The notes under the pieces: model-generated
What the model saw: only the letters and a program-made list of their open reading frames with translations
Database searches by the model: none
Told to the model about the DNA's origin: nothing
Assembly: GCA_029974855.1 (NCBI GenBank)
Contig: JARKQO010000570.1
Coordinates: 1 to 6,877 of the forward strand
Direction: 5' to 3'
DNA from: Eubacteriales bacterium
GTDB taxonomy: Bacteria; Bacillota_A; Clostridia; Christensenellales; Aristaeellaceae
DNA: 6,877 bases
Translations under genes and position numbers: made by a program
In this document: positions 1-6,549 of the stretch, one piece after another
Position numbering within the stretch: position 1 is the stretch's first letter
Layout of the letters: each line of letters begins with the position of its first letter

Positions 1-559
1 AGCCGTCGATCATGGCGGCCTCCTCAAAATCCCGGGGGATGGAGCGCATGAAGCCGCTGAGCAGGAAGATGGAAAAGGGGAACTGCATCACGCCGTAGAG
101 CACCCCCAGAGGCGTCAGCTTGTTGAGCCATCCCAGCTGGTTCATCTGCAAAAGGAGCGGGATCATGATATAGGTGGCCTGGATGAACACGGCGGCCATG
201 TACAGGCTCGAAATCGCCTTGGAGCCGAGGAAGCGGAAGCGGGACAGGCAATAGGCGCTGGGGATCACGCAGAGAATCACCGTGATGACCGCGATGATGA
301 CCACGTAAACGGAGTTCCCCACATTGGAAAGCAGGTTGGATTTCTCCAGGGCCCGGGCGTAGTTGCTCCACTCCAGACCGGCTGGCAGCGTAAAGGGGTT
401 GGATAGGAATTCCGTATTGGTCTTAAAGGAGGAATAGACATTCCAGATCAGCGGATAGAGGGTGACCAAGGTCACCAGCAGCAGAAAGAGCCGGATGGGC
501 AGCGCCCGGAGGGCCCGTTGGCCCCTGGCACGGCTTTGGGCGGCAGCGTATGCTTTCAT
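1..559 (-). CDS. Sugar ABC transporter permease, MalG-like (CUT1), partial
   Basis: Inner-membrane permease subunit of a carbohydrate ABC importer, forming the channel with the permease encoded just upstream. The 186 visible codons run from the ATG at 557-559 off the left edge, so roughly the last third of a usual 270-290 residue protein is missing. The N-terminus is basic (MKAYAAAQSRARGQ), followed by a hydrophobic segment at about residues 22-38 (RLFLLLVTLVTLYPLIWNVY). Further membrane segments follow at about 96-118 and 128-150. The last visible residues, RDFEEAAMIDG, are the start of the EAA loop that docks on the ATPase, which identifies the family. An AAGGAG box (569-574) sits nine bases before the ATG, inside the end of the preceding permease gene. 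Only four bases separate that gene's stop from this start, so the two are probably translationally coupled. The family call is firm; the substrate is not readable from this subunit. Confidence 0.93.
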   Translation of the reverse strand, partial: MKAYAAAQSRARGQRALRALPIRLFLLLVTLVTLYPLIWNVYSSFKTNTEFLSNPFTLPAGLEWSNYARALEKSNLLSNVGNSVYVVIIAVITVILCVIPSAYCLSRFRFLGSKAISSLYMAAVFIQATYIMIPLLLQMNQLGWLNKLTPLGVLYGVMQFPFSIFLLSGFMRSIPRDFEEAAMIDG

Positions 560-563
560 CCTC

Positions 564-1481
564 TCACACTCCTTTTTCCCGCTGTCCGGTGAGCCTCCGG
601 GAAAGCACCGACAGCGCGATGGAGATGGCCAGGGTAAACACCGTGATGGACATGGCGTACCCGAAGTTGGCGTTGCCCATGCCCTGGTTGTACATATATT
701 GAAGCAATACCGTGGAAGCGCCGTTGGGCCCGCCCCCGGTCATCACCGTGGACAGCACGTAGCTTAGGTTGATGGTTCCGGAGAGGGACAGCACATAGGT
801 AATGCCGATGATGTCCAGGATGTTGGGGATGGTGATGGAGAAGAACTGCCGGATGCCGGAGGCCCCGTCGATGGTGGCCGCCTCGTAGATGTCCCTGGAG
901 ATGCTGTCAATGGCCGCGATATGCATGACCATGTAGTATCCGGCGGCCTGCCAGACCAAGGCCGCGCCAACGCACCACAGGGCGCTGCCGGAATCCCCCA
1001 GCCAGGGCCGGGCCAGGCCGCCGGCCCCCAGGCCCCGCAGCAGGGTATTGAGAATCCCCATGGAGGGATGAAACACAAAGGACCACACAATGCCCACCAC
1101 AGTCATGGAAACAATGCTGGGGAAGAAAAACAGCGTGCGGTACAGCCCGCTTTCCCGAAGCTTCGCCTGGGTAAGCAAGGCGGCCAGGACCAAAGCGGCG
1201 GCGATGGTGACGGGTGGCACCGCCAGCATCAGGCGCAGGGTGTTTACCAGCGCCTGGAGAAAGCGCTTGTCCCGGAACAGGTAGGCATAGTTTTCCAACC
1301 AGATGAGATTGACGCCGCTCATCTTCACGGAGGTGCTGTCCGTCAGGGACATCATCAGCGCCCGCAGGGTGGGGTACAGAATAAAATAGGCCGTGAGCGC
1401 AAGCGCCGGAGCCACGGAAATCACAAGGAACGGGATCGGCAGCTTGCCAAGGCGTTTGGCTCTGACGGACGGGCTTCCCAT
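564..1481 (-). CDS. Sugar ABC transporter permease, MalF/UgpA-like (CUT1)
   Basis: First permease of the carbohydrate ABC importer, 305 residues, normal for the family. It has a short basic cytoplasmic start, then hydrophobic segments at about residues 17-37, 80-103, 117-137, 167-190, 220-240 and 272-293. The EAA loop is at about 199-219 (YEAATIDGASGIRQFFSITI), with the conserved EAA-x3-G spacing that contacts the ATP-binding subunit. The frame also extends seven codons upstream to a TTG. I chose the ATG at 1479-1481 because a strong AGAAGGAGG box (1489-1497) lies seven bases before it, and the longer version would translate through that box. It follows the binding-protein gene across an 85-base gap containing a strong hairpin, and precedes the second permease by four bases. 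Binding protein, permease, permease is the standard order in this transporter class. No ATPase gene is visible; many such systems borrow a shared MsiK/MsmX-type ATPase encoded elsewhere. Confidence 0.95.
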   Translation of the reverse strand: MGSPSVRAKRLGKLPIPFLVISVAPALALTAYFILYPTLRALMMSLTDSTSVKMSGVNLIWLENYAYLFRDKRFLQALVNTLRLMLAVPPVTIAAALVLAALLTQAKLRESGLYRTLFFFPSIVSMTVVGIVWSFVFHPSMGILNTLLRGLGAGGLARPWLGDSGSALWCVGAALVWQAAGYYMVMHIAAIDSISRDIYEAATIDGASGIRQFFSITIPNILDIIGITYVLSLSGTINLSYVLSTVMTGGGPNGASTVLLQYMYNQGMGNANFGYAMSITVFTLAISIALSVLSRRLTGQREKGV

Positions 1482-1488
1482 GGCGCAG

Positions 1489-1497
1489 CCTCCTTCT
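1489..1497 (-). promoter_or_regulatory. Ribosome binding site that fixes the first permease start
   Basis: AGAAGGAGG on the minus strand, seven bases before the ATG at 1481. It lies inside the alternative TTG-start reading, so it argues for the ATG. The foot of the intergenic hairpin ends one base upstream of it, so folding and ribosome loading could affect one another. Confidence 0.8.
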
Positions 1498-1498
1498 A

Positions 1499-1540
1499 AC
1501 AATCTCCCTGCCGGGCGGCAAGGCCGGGCAGGGAGATTGT
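1499..1540 (-). promoter_or_regulatory. Strong intercistronic hairpin between binding protein and permease genes
   Basis: A perfect 14-base inverted repeat: 1499-1512 (plus strand ACAATCTCCCTGCC) pairs with 1527-1540. In the minus-strand transcript the 14-base loop region can fold further as a four-pair CGGC/GCCG stem around CUU, leaving a CCC bulge. No run of T follows in either direction, so it is not a standard intrinsic terminator. It lies 26 bases past the binding-protein stop. In sugar ABC operons a hairpin at this place commonly protects the 3' end of the binding-protein mRNA or partly attenuates transcription, so that binding protein is made in excess over permeases. That role is inferred here from position and shape. 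Confidence 0.75.
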
Positions 1541-1566
1541 ATCACATTTTGGAAAGATTTGCTTTC

Positions 1567-2934
1567 TTATTCCCCGGCCTTGGCGGCATCCTCACGGATC
1601 TGGGTGAAGAGCTCTTCGATGCCCTCGGCCCATTGCTGCGCCGTGATGGCACCGTTCATCATGTCCGCGATGGGGGCGAAGAACTCGTCGTTGATGGCGA
1701 CCTTGCTGCCCTGGGGCAGGGCGTCCCAGCCGGTGACCAGCGGGGCGGCCCCGGAATCCGCGTACACGCTGAACATGCTGTAGGTGCCCTCGCTGACGAA
1801 ATCCTTCACCAGCTCGATGGCGCCGCGCACGGCCATCACGCCGTTGGCATGCTCGCCGAAGAGGCGGACGGAATCATCGGTGTACAGGAAGCGCAGGAAC
1901 TCCTTGGCCAGCTCGGGGTTCTTGGCGTCCTTGGGAATGGAGAACTGCTCCACGCTGTCCATGATGTAGCGCTTCTCATCGGCGGAGACCACCGGGGAGG
2001 GGGTCATGCCAAAGACAAAGCCGTCGGCCCGGGGCGCGTCCTTCATTTCGCCTTCCATCCACAGGCCGTTGGGGATGAACAGCGCCTTGTTCATCATCAT
2101 GTCCGTCTGGGACTGGGTGTGGTTCAGGGCCACGGTGCCCTCCATCAGATATCCCTGGGTGCCGATCTTGGCCAAGTTCTCCAGCACCGCCAGCACCTCG
2201 GGATTGTTGAAGGAACCCTCCTGGAAGCTCATGATCTTCTGCAGGCCCTCTACCCCCACGTGGGAGGCGATGGCCGGATAGATCGTGCTCTCCAGATAGC
2301 CGGGATAGATGCCCTGGTAGGTAAAGAGCGCGATGCCCTTTTCCTTGGCCTTGTCGCCCAGCGCGAAGAAATCGTCCCAGGTCACGGGCAGGTCCCAGCC
2401 GTTTTCCGCAAACAGGGCCTTGTTGTAGATCATGCCCATGGGGCTGGTGTTAAAGGGAGCCAGGTACACCTTGCCGTCCCGGTAGGGGGCGCACTTGGTG
2501 GTCTCCAGGATGCCGTCGATGAGGATGTCCCGGAGGGGCTTGTCGGTGCCGTAGCCGGGTTGGTCAAACACATCGGAGATGTCCAGCAGGGCGTTTTCCT
2601 TGATCAAAGACGCCACAACGCCGGACTGGTCGTTGTCGTTCATGGAGAGGAAGTCCGGCACGTTGCCGGCCACGATCTGGGGCCGGATGATATCGCCCAC
2701 CACGGGGCTGATCTGCATGTTCACCTTCACGCCGGGGTAGGCTTCCTCAAACTTCGCCACGATGGCGTTCCAGTAGCCGGGGCCGTATCCGCCCTCGAAA
2801 ATCGCGATGTTCAGTTCCTTGTTTTCAAACTTGTCCGCCGGGTTCTCCGCTCCGGCCGCCAAAGCGCCGAAGCTCCCCATCAGCAGCGCCATCGTCAGCA
2901 GCGAAGCCACCAGGACCTTGCCAAAGCTCTTCAT
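1567..2934 (-). CDS. Sugar ABC transporter substrate-binding protein, NgcE-like
   Basis: Extracellular solute-binding protein (family 1) that captures a sugar outside the membrane and delivers it to the two permeases. It has 455 residues, normal for the family. Residues 1-27 form a signal peptide: K2 and K6, a hydrophobic core at about 7-25, and a likely cleavage site after the ALA at 24-26. No cysteine occurs in or near the signal; the only one is C148, in the mature domain. It is therefore not a classical lipoprotein, which is unusual for a monoderm Firmicute. The mature part opens with ELNIAIFEGGYGPGYW (40-55). It also carries a TWDDFFALGDKAKEKGI stretch (185-201), HTQSQ (272-276) and NKALFIPNGLWMEGEM (282-297). 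From memory these match the NgcE group that binds N-acetylglucosamine and diacetylchitobiose. An AAAGGAGG box lies six bases before the ATG. The family is certain, the NgcE-like placement likely, the ligand unproven. Confidence 0.95.
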   Translation of the reverse strand: MKSFGKVLVASLLTMALLMGSFGALAAGAENPADKFENKELNIAIFEGGYGPGYWNAIVAKFEEAYPGVKVNMQISPVVGDIIRPQIVAGNVPDFLSMNDNDQSGVVASLIKENALLDISDVFDQPGYGTDKPLRDILIDGILETTKCAPYRDGKVYLAPFNTSPMGMIYNKALFAENGWDLPVTWDDFFALGDKAKEKGIALFTYQGIYPGYLESTIYPAIASHVGVEGLQKIMSFQEGSFNNPEVLAVLENLAKIGTQGYLMEGTVALNHTQSQTDMMMNKALFIPNGLWMEGEMKDAPRADGFVFGMTPSPVVSADEKRYIMDSVEQFSIPKDAKNPELAKEFLRFLYTDDSVRLFGEHANGVMAVRGAIELVKDFVSEGTYSMFSVYADSGAAPLVTGWDALPQGSKVAINDEFFAPIADMMNGAITAQQWAEGIEELFTQIREDAAKAGE

Positions 2935-2940
2935 GGAAAT

Positions 2941-2948
2941 CCTCCTTT
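2941..2948 (-). promoter_or_regulatory. Ribosome binding site of the binding-protein gene
   Basis: AAAGGAGG on the minus strand with a six-base spacer to the ATG at 2932-2934. This near-perfect site fits the high expression expected of a binding protein and supports the chosen start. Confidence 0.8.
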
Positions 2949-2989
2949 ATTTCATGTGGGGTAACTCTTTGTCCCCTGTTTCTGGGCCC

Positions 2990-3018
2990 AGTATAAACGC
3001 CGCCATGCCCTTTGACCA
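2990..3018 (-). promoter_or_regulatory. Putative promoter of the transporter operon
   Basis: On the minus strand a -10 box TATACT (2990-2995, five of six consensus bases) lies 17 bases from a weak -35 box TGGTCA (3013-3018, four of six). The predicted transcript would start near 2983 and carry a leader of about 50 bases. A weak -35 with a good -10 is typical of promoters that need an activator, which fits control by the AraC-type regulator encoded divergently. No start site has been mapped; the call rests on sequence alone. Confidence 0.55.
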
Positions 3019-3048
3019 TGGAATGTATTGGCGCTTAGCTGGACAATA

Positions 3049-3076
3049 TTGACTTTTGGTTGCAAAATTCTATAAT
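3049..3076 (+). promoter_or_regulatory. Putative promoter of the two-component genes
   Basis: A -35 box TTGACT (3049-3054, five of six), a 16-base spacer rich in A and T, and a perfect -10 box TATAAT (3071-3076). The predicted start is near 3083, about 48 bases before the kinase gene. This is the strongest housekeeping-type promoter in the window, consistent with constitutive expression of the sensor pair. The -35 boxes of this and the divergent transporter promoter are about 30 bases apart, so one bound regulator could affect both. Confidence 0.7.
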
Positions 3077-3130
3077 AGGCACAGCGATATCTTATCCACA
3101 TAGCACAAACGCGGAAAAGGACGGGCTCCA

Positions 3131-4951
3131 ATGATGTTTGAGAAGCGGGAAGGAAAAATCATGCGGGCCATCCGCCATACCCGGCTGCAAAGCAGGCTGC
3201 TGGCCGTATGCCTGTTGCTGTCCTTGATTCCGGTAACCATCGTGGGGGTTTATGCCTACAGCGTCTACACCCGTTCCATCAACGGCAACCTGGGAAGCTC
3301 GGCGGAGCAGGCCGTGCGGCTGCTCAACACCACCGTGGCCAGCGAGCTGGGCAAGTTCACGGCCTATATCAACACCCTGTCCGTGTCGGACACGGTGCAG
3401 TCCATTCTCCTGCGGCCTGAAAAGGAGCGGATTTTGCCCGACGGCAGCGTGGCCCTGGCCATCAAGCAGCGGGTGCAGGAGGTTCCGGCCCAGTCCCGGT
3501 ATTTGAAGAACATCCGGGTGGTGGACCGCTCCGCCAATGTGCTGTACGATCTTGGCTTTGACGATATTCCCAGGGAACGGTTTGAGGAGCTTTTGGAGGG
3601 GGTGGAGGCGGCTTCCCCGGACGACGGCCTCCAGTATGTGAAAACCTATCGCGGCGTCCACACCTTGGTGCTGGGGCGGAAGATCTTCCAGTTCGCCAGG
3701 CCCCGGCTGCATATCGGCTACATTCTGGTCTACATCGACGAGGCGCTGCTGTCCAAAAGCGTGTTTGGGAACATCGACTTTGGGGAGGGCAGCAATATTT
3801 TGCTGATGGACGGCAAGGGGCAGGTGCTCTCCAGCGGGGACACGGCTTTGCTGGGCCAGTCCTTTGCCGGGGAGGGGGGCCTGCTGGAGGAGATCAAGGC
3901 CACCCGGGCCTCGGGCCTGGGGGCCCTGAACACCCAATTGGACGAGGTCCGCCAGCTGGTGGTTTTCGATTACAACCAGGCTCTGGACACCTACTTTATC
4001 GCCAACATTCCCGAGGCGGTGATTACGGCCCAGACCCGGCAGATCACCGGAAGGCTCGCCATCGTGGCTTTGGCCACGGTGCTGGCAAGCCTGATGGCGG
4101 CGATCCTCCTGTACCGCAGCATTGTGTTTCCCATCCGGCGGGTGGTGCGCTTCTGCCAGGACGCCACGGCGGACAAGATTCAGCACCATATCCAGGATGA
4201 AAGCCGGGACGAGCTGGGCTATCTCTCCCGGGCTGTGGACCAGTTTGTGCATCAAATTCAACACCTCTTGCACCGGTCCAAGCAGGATGAGCGCCGGAAG
4301 CGGATCCTGGAGCTGGAAATGCTGCAATACCAGATCAATCCCCATTTTCTTTTCAACACCCTGAACACCCTGAAATGGGTGGCCTTGCTCAACCAGGTGC
4401 CCGTGCTGGAGGAGGGCATCTCCTCTTTGTCCAAGCTGCTGCAAAGCACCCTGATGCAAAAGGAGGAGACCATTCCCCTCCGCCAGGAACTGGACAACCT
4501 GCGCCATTACGTGTCCATTCAAAAAATCAGATACGCCGATTGCTTCCGGGTCCAGTACGATGTGGACGAAGTCCTGATGAACGCGCTGGTTCCCCGCTTC
4601 ATCCTCCAGCCCCTGGTGGAGAACTCCATTCTCCACGGGGTCCGGGAGGGAGGCGCGGCCATTCAGATCACCATCGGCTGCCGGAGGGTGGCGGAGGGGG
4701 ATATCCTGCTGAGCGTCAAAGACGACGGCCAGGGGTTTGAACTGGGGGATATCCGGAAGAAAACGCCGGAGCGTTTCTCCGGCATCGGCCTTTCCAATGT
4801 CCATGAGCGGATCCGCCTAAGCTTCGGGGAGCCCTATGGCCTGGCGGTGGAAAGCGCACCGGGCAAGGGAACCCTCTGCCGGATCACGTTGAAGGAAATG
4901 AAGGCCGCGCAAGGAGGGGATGAGGGTGCTCAGGATTCTGCTGGTGGATGA
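3131..4951 (+). CDS. Sensor histidine kinase, LytS/YesM type
   Basis: Membrane sensor kinase of a two-component system, up to 606 residues. A first membrane segment lies at about 22-43. An extracellular sensing region follows at about 45-300 (dCache-like by size and place; I cannot name a ligand), then a second membrane segment at about 309-328 and a HAMP-like linker to about 385. The His_kinase domain carries the phosphoacceptor H405 in QYQINPHFLFNTLN. The ATPase domain shows LQPLVENSILHG (492-503, N498), DDGQG (531-535) and GIGLSN (551-556). All key residues are present, so it should be active. The start is uncertain: ATG 3131 has an AAAGGA box nine bases upstream, while ATG 3161 (MRAIRHTRLQ) has AAGGA six bases upstream and gives a more usual short cytoplasmic tail. 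Its 3' end overlaps the regulator gene by 32 bases. This type commonly controls sugar transport operons next door; here it is divergent from one. Confidence 0.95.
   Translation: MMFEKREGKIMRAIRHTRLQSRLLAVCLLLSLIPVTIVGVYAYSVYTRSINGNLGSSAEQAVRLLNTTVASELGKFTAYINTLSVSDTVQSILLRPEKERILPDGSVALAIKQRVQEVPAQSRYLKNIRVVDRSANVLYDLGFDDIPRERFEELLEGVEAASPDDGLQYVKTYRGVHTLVLGRKIFQFARPRLHIGYILVYIDEALLSKSVFGNIDFGEGSNILLMDGKGQVLSSGDTALLGQSFAGEGGLLEEIKATRASGLGALNTQLDEVRQLVVFDYNQALDTYFIANIPEAVITAQTRQITGRLAIVALATVLASLMAAILLYRSIVFPIRRVVRFCQDATADKIQHHIQDESRDELGYLSRAVDQFVHQIQHLLHRSKQDERRKRILELEMLQYQINPHFLFNTLNTLKWVALLNQVPVLEEGISSLSKLLQSTLMQKEETIPLRQELDNLRHYVSIQKIRYADCFRVQYDVDEVLMNALVPRFILQPLVENSILHGVREGGAAIQITIGCRRVAEGDILLSVKDDGQGFELGDIRKKTPERFSGIGLSNVHERIRLSFGEPYGLAVESAPGKGTLCRITLKEMKAAQGGDEGAQDSAGG
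4911..4917 (+). promoter_or_regulatory. Ribosome binding site bearing on the regulator start
   Basis: AAGGAGG inside the end of the kinase gene. It lies only two bases before the ATG at 4920, which is too close for normal use, but eight bases before the in-frame GTG at 4926. The spacing favours GTG as the real start, which would give a protein beginning MLRILLVDDEP, the usual form for this family. The site within kinase coding sequence also suggests translational coupling. Confidence 0.6.
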
Positions 4952-6491
4952 CGAACCCATCGTCAAGGCGGCCTTTCACAAGATGATCCCCTGGGAGGAG
5001 GAGGGTTTTGAAATCACCAGCACTGCCAGCAACGGCCAGGAAGCCCTGAGCCTCCTTGCCCAACAGCCGGTGGACGTGGTGATCACGGATTTGAAAATGC
5101 CCCAGATGGACGGCATCAGCCTGATCAAGGCGCTGAAAGCCAATGCCTTTGAGGGCGTGATTCTGGTGCTGAGCAACTTCGCGGATTTTGAGCTGGTGCG
5201 TGAGGCCCTGGTGGCCGGGGCGGCGGATTACATGCTCAAGGTCAATATCGACAGGGAAAGCCTGCTGACGCATTTGCGCCGCGCCGAGGAAACCCTGGCC
5301 GCCCGGCATCAAAACCAGCAGCGGGAGCGGTTTGTGGCCCAGCACAGCGCTTTGGTGCGCTCCCACGCTTTGCTTACCTATCTCACGGCGGACAGGGAGC
5401 AGCCCCCGCCCCAGGCGCTGCTGGACGCCTATGCCCATGGCCCCTTCGGCCTTTGCCTCCTGTCTTTGCTGCTGAACGACCCCAAGGGCCCGGCGCGCTT
5501 TCCTGCCCTACAGCATGTGGAGGCGCTGCTGCGCTCGATTTTTGAGGACGCGCACAGCACCGATATCCTGAGCATCAGCGAAAGGGCCCTGCTGTGCGTC
5601 TATCCCCTGGAGATGCTCACTTCCAGGGGCATTCGCCAGGAGGAGAAGCTGGACCAGATCCGGCGGCAGATCAGCATGTACTTCAACGTTCCCGTGCTGA
5701 TCCTCACCGCCCCTTCCGCGTTCTCTTTGCCAAAGCTTCGGGGGGAATACCGGACGATGCTTCATGCCCTGCCCCTGGGTTTTTACGCGCTGCCCGCTTC
5801 GGTGCTGACGCCGGAGAGCGCGGCCCTTGGCCCGGTGCCGGAGTCCCTGGAGGCCCTCCCCTTCGCCACCCGGCTGGCGGAAAAGTACCTGGCCCTGGGG
5901 AGCGAGGCCGTGGCGGACGCGGTGGGCTCCTGCCTGGATTTGTGCCGGGGAGCGCGGACGCAGCCGTTGGAGGTAGCGGCCTTTCTGGGGCGGGTGGCCG
6001 TCCTGTTGCTGTCCTTCTCCCCGGGCTCCCTGCGGGAGGACGCGCTGCAACGTGAGACGGCGGCCTGGGCCGCCTGCGGCCACGAGCAGGAGCTGACCGC
6101 TCTGGTGCGCCCGGTGTATGAAAGGATTCTGGCCCAGATCGTACCCCCGGCCTATATGGGCTGCAAGGAGGAGGTGCGCCGGGCGCTGCTGTACCTGCAT
6201 ACCCATTACAGCGCCCATATCTCCCTGGACGACGTGGCCAGGGCCGCCAGCCTGGACCGCAGCTACCTGTGCCGCCTGTTCAAGCGGGAGACGGGCACCA
6301 ACCTGTTTTCCTACCTGAACGTGCTGCGCATGAACGCGGCGGCCAGACTGATCAAAAAGGGAGACGTGACCATCCAGGAGATCGCCGGGCATGTGGGGAT
6401 CAACGACGCCTTCTACTTTACACGCCTGTTCAAAAAGCACTTTTCCATGAGCCCCAGCGAATACGGAGCCCGGCAGGGCAGAACCCCTTGA
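4920..6491 (+). CDS. Response regulator, YesN-like, receiver plus AraC-type DNA-binding domain
   Basis: Cytoplasmic transcription regulator phosphorylated by the overlapping kinase, 523 residues from the ATG or 521 from the GTG at 4926. The receiver domain spans about 3-122, with acidic residues D10 and D11, phosphoacceptor D57 in VITDLKMPQMDG, switch residue S85 in LVLSNFADF, and K107 in AADYMLK. Residues about 125-410 form a long linker with no motif I can name, as is usual for this family. The C-terminal AraC/XylS domain is at about 416-518. Its first helix-turn-helix is around ISLDDVARAASLDRSYLCRLFKR and its second around TIQEIAGHVGINDAFYFTRLF, followed by the signature ending SPSEY. All receiver residues are intact. 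The likely targets are the divergent transporter operon and possibly the phosphorylase downstream; this is inferred from context. Its stop codon lies within the downstream promoter. Confidence 0.95.
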   Translation: MRVLRILLVDDEPIVKAAFHKMIPWEEEGFEITSTASNGQEALSLLAQQPVDVVITDLKMPQMDGISLIKALKANAFEGVILVLSNFADFELVREALVAGAADYMLKVNIDRESLLTHLRRAEETLAARHQNQQRERFVAQHSALVRSHALLTYLTADREQPPPQALLDAYAHGPFGLCLLSLLLNDPKGPARFPALQHVEALLRSIFEDAHSTDILSISERALLCVYPLEMLTSRGIRQEEKLDQIRRQISMYFNVPVLILTAPSAFSLPKLRGEYRTMLHALPLGFYALPASVLTPESAALGPVPESLEALPFATRLAEKYLALGSEAVADAVGSCLDLCRGARTQPLEVAAFLGRVAVLLLSFSPGSLREDALQRETAAWAACGHEQELTALVRPVYERILAQIVPPAYMGCKEEVRRALLYLHTHYSAHISLDDVARAASLDRSYLCRLFKRETGTNLFSYLNVLRMNAAARLIKKGDVTIQEIAGHVGINDAFYFTRLFKKHFSMSPSEYGARQGRTP

Positions 6492-6498
6492 CAAGGGG
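6484..6498. promoter_or_regulatory. 15-base palindrome over the phosphorylase -35 box, possible operator
   Basis: CCCCTTG, one central A, then CAAGGGG: a perfect seven-base dyad. It contains the whole TTGACA -35 box (6488-6493) and the regulator's stop codon (6489-6491). As RNA it could fold as a six-pair stem with a three-base loop, but no T-run follows, so a terminator is unlikely. Its position on the -35 box would suit a repressor site. A functional role is inference. Confidence 0.4.
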
Positions 6499-6516
6499 GA
6501 GCCCATTTCATAGAAT
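6488..6516 (+). promoter_or_regulatory. Putative promoter of the GH112 phosphorylase gene
   Basis: A perfect -35 box TTGACA (6488-6493), a 17-base spacer and a -10 box TAGAAT (6511-6516, five of six). The predicted start is near 6523, about 27 bases before the ATG. The -35 box overlaps the regulator stop codon, so the phosphorylase can be transcribed apart from the sensor genes, though read-through from them is not blocked by any terminator I can see. Confidence 0.65.
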
Positions 6517-6549
6517 ACCCTGGACATGACCAATGAGAGAGGTATTCAC

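Noticed and set aside
1482..1502. Longer first permease beginning at a TTG at 1500-1502
   Set aside because: The extra seven codons run through the AGAAGGAGG ribosome binding site of the ATG start, and no comparable site precedes the TTG.
1499..1540. The hairpin as an intrinsic terminator
   Set aside because: Neither strand has a T-run after the stem, and the gene order requires transcription to continue into the permeases.
1393..2964. A 523-codon open frame on the plus strand opposite the binding-protein gene
   Set aside because: It is antisense to a clear family-1 binding protein, rich in His/Gly/Val with low-complexity composition, and has no domain motif. It arises from the high GC at third codon positions of the real gene.
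2958..2976. GGGG and CCCC pairing in the binding-protein leader as a regulatory hairpin
   Set aside because: Only four pairs around an 11-base loop; too weak to claim.
3092..3100. A replication origin at the DnaA-type box
   Set aside because: Only one box is present, there is no AT-rich unwinding region with box clusters, and no dnaA or dnaN gene is nearby.
3092..4804. A 570-codon open frame on the minus strand opposite the sensor kinase
   Set aside because: It is antisense to a kinase with every catalytic motif intact; its product is rich in Gln/His/Pro/Gly without recognisable domains. It is a shadow of GC-rich coding sequence.
6484..6498. The palindrome as a terminator for the two-component operon
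   Set aside because: The stem is short with a three-base loop and is followed by GAGCCC rather than a T-run.
5508..6533. A 341-codon open frame on the minus strand opposite the response regulator
   Set aside because: It is antisense to the AraC-type regulator, with no plausible ribosome site or domain; the opposite strand explains the region fully.
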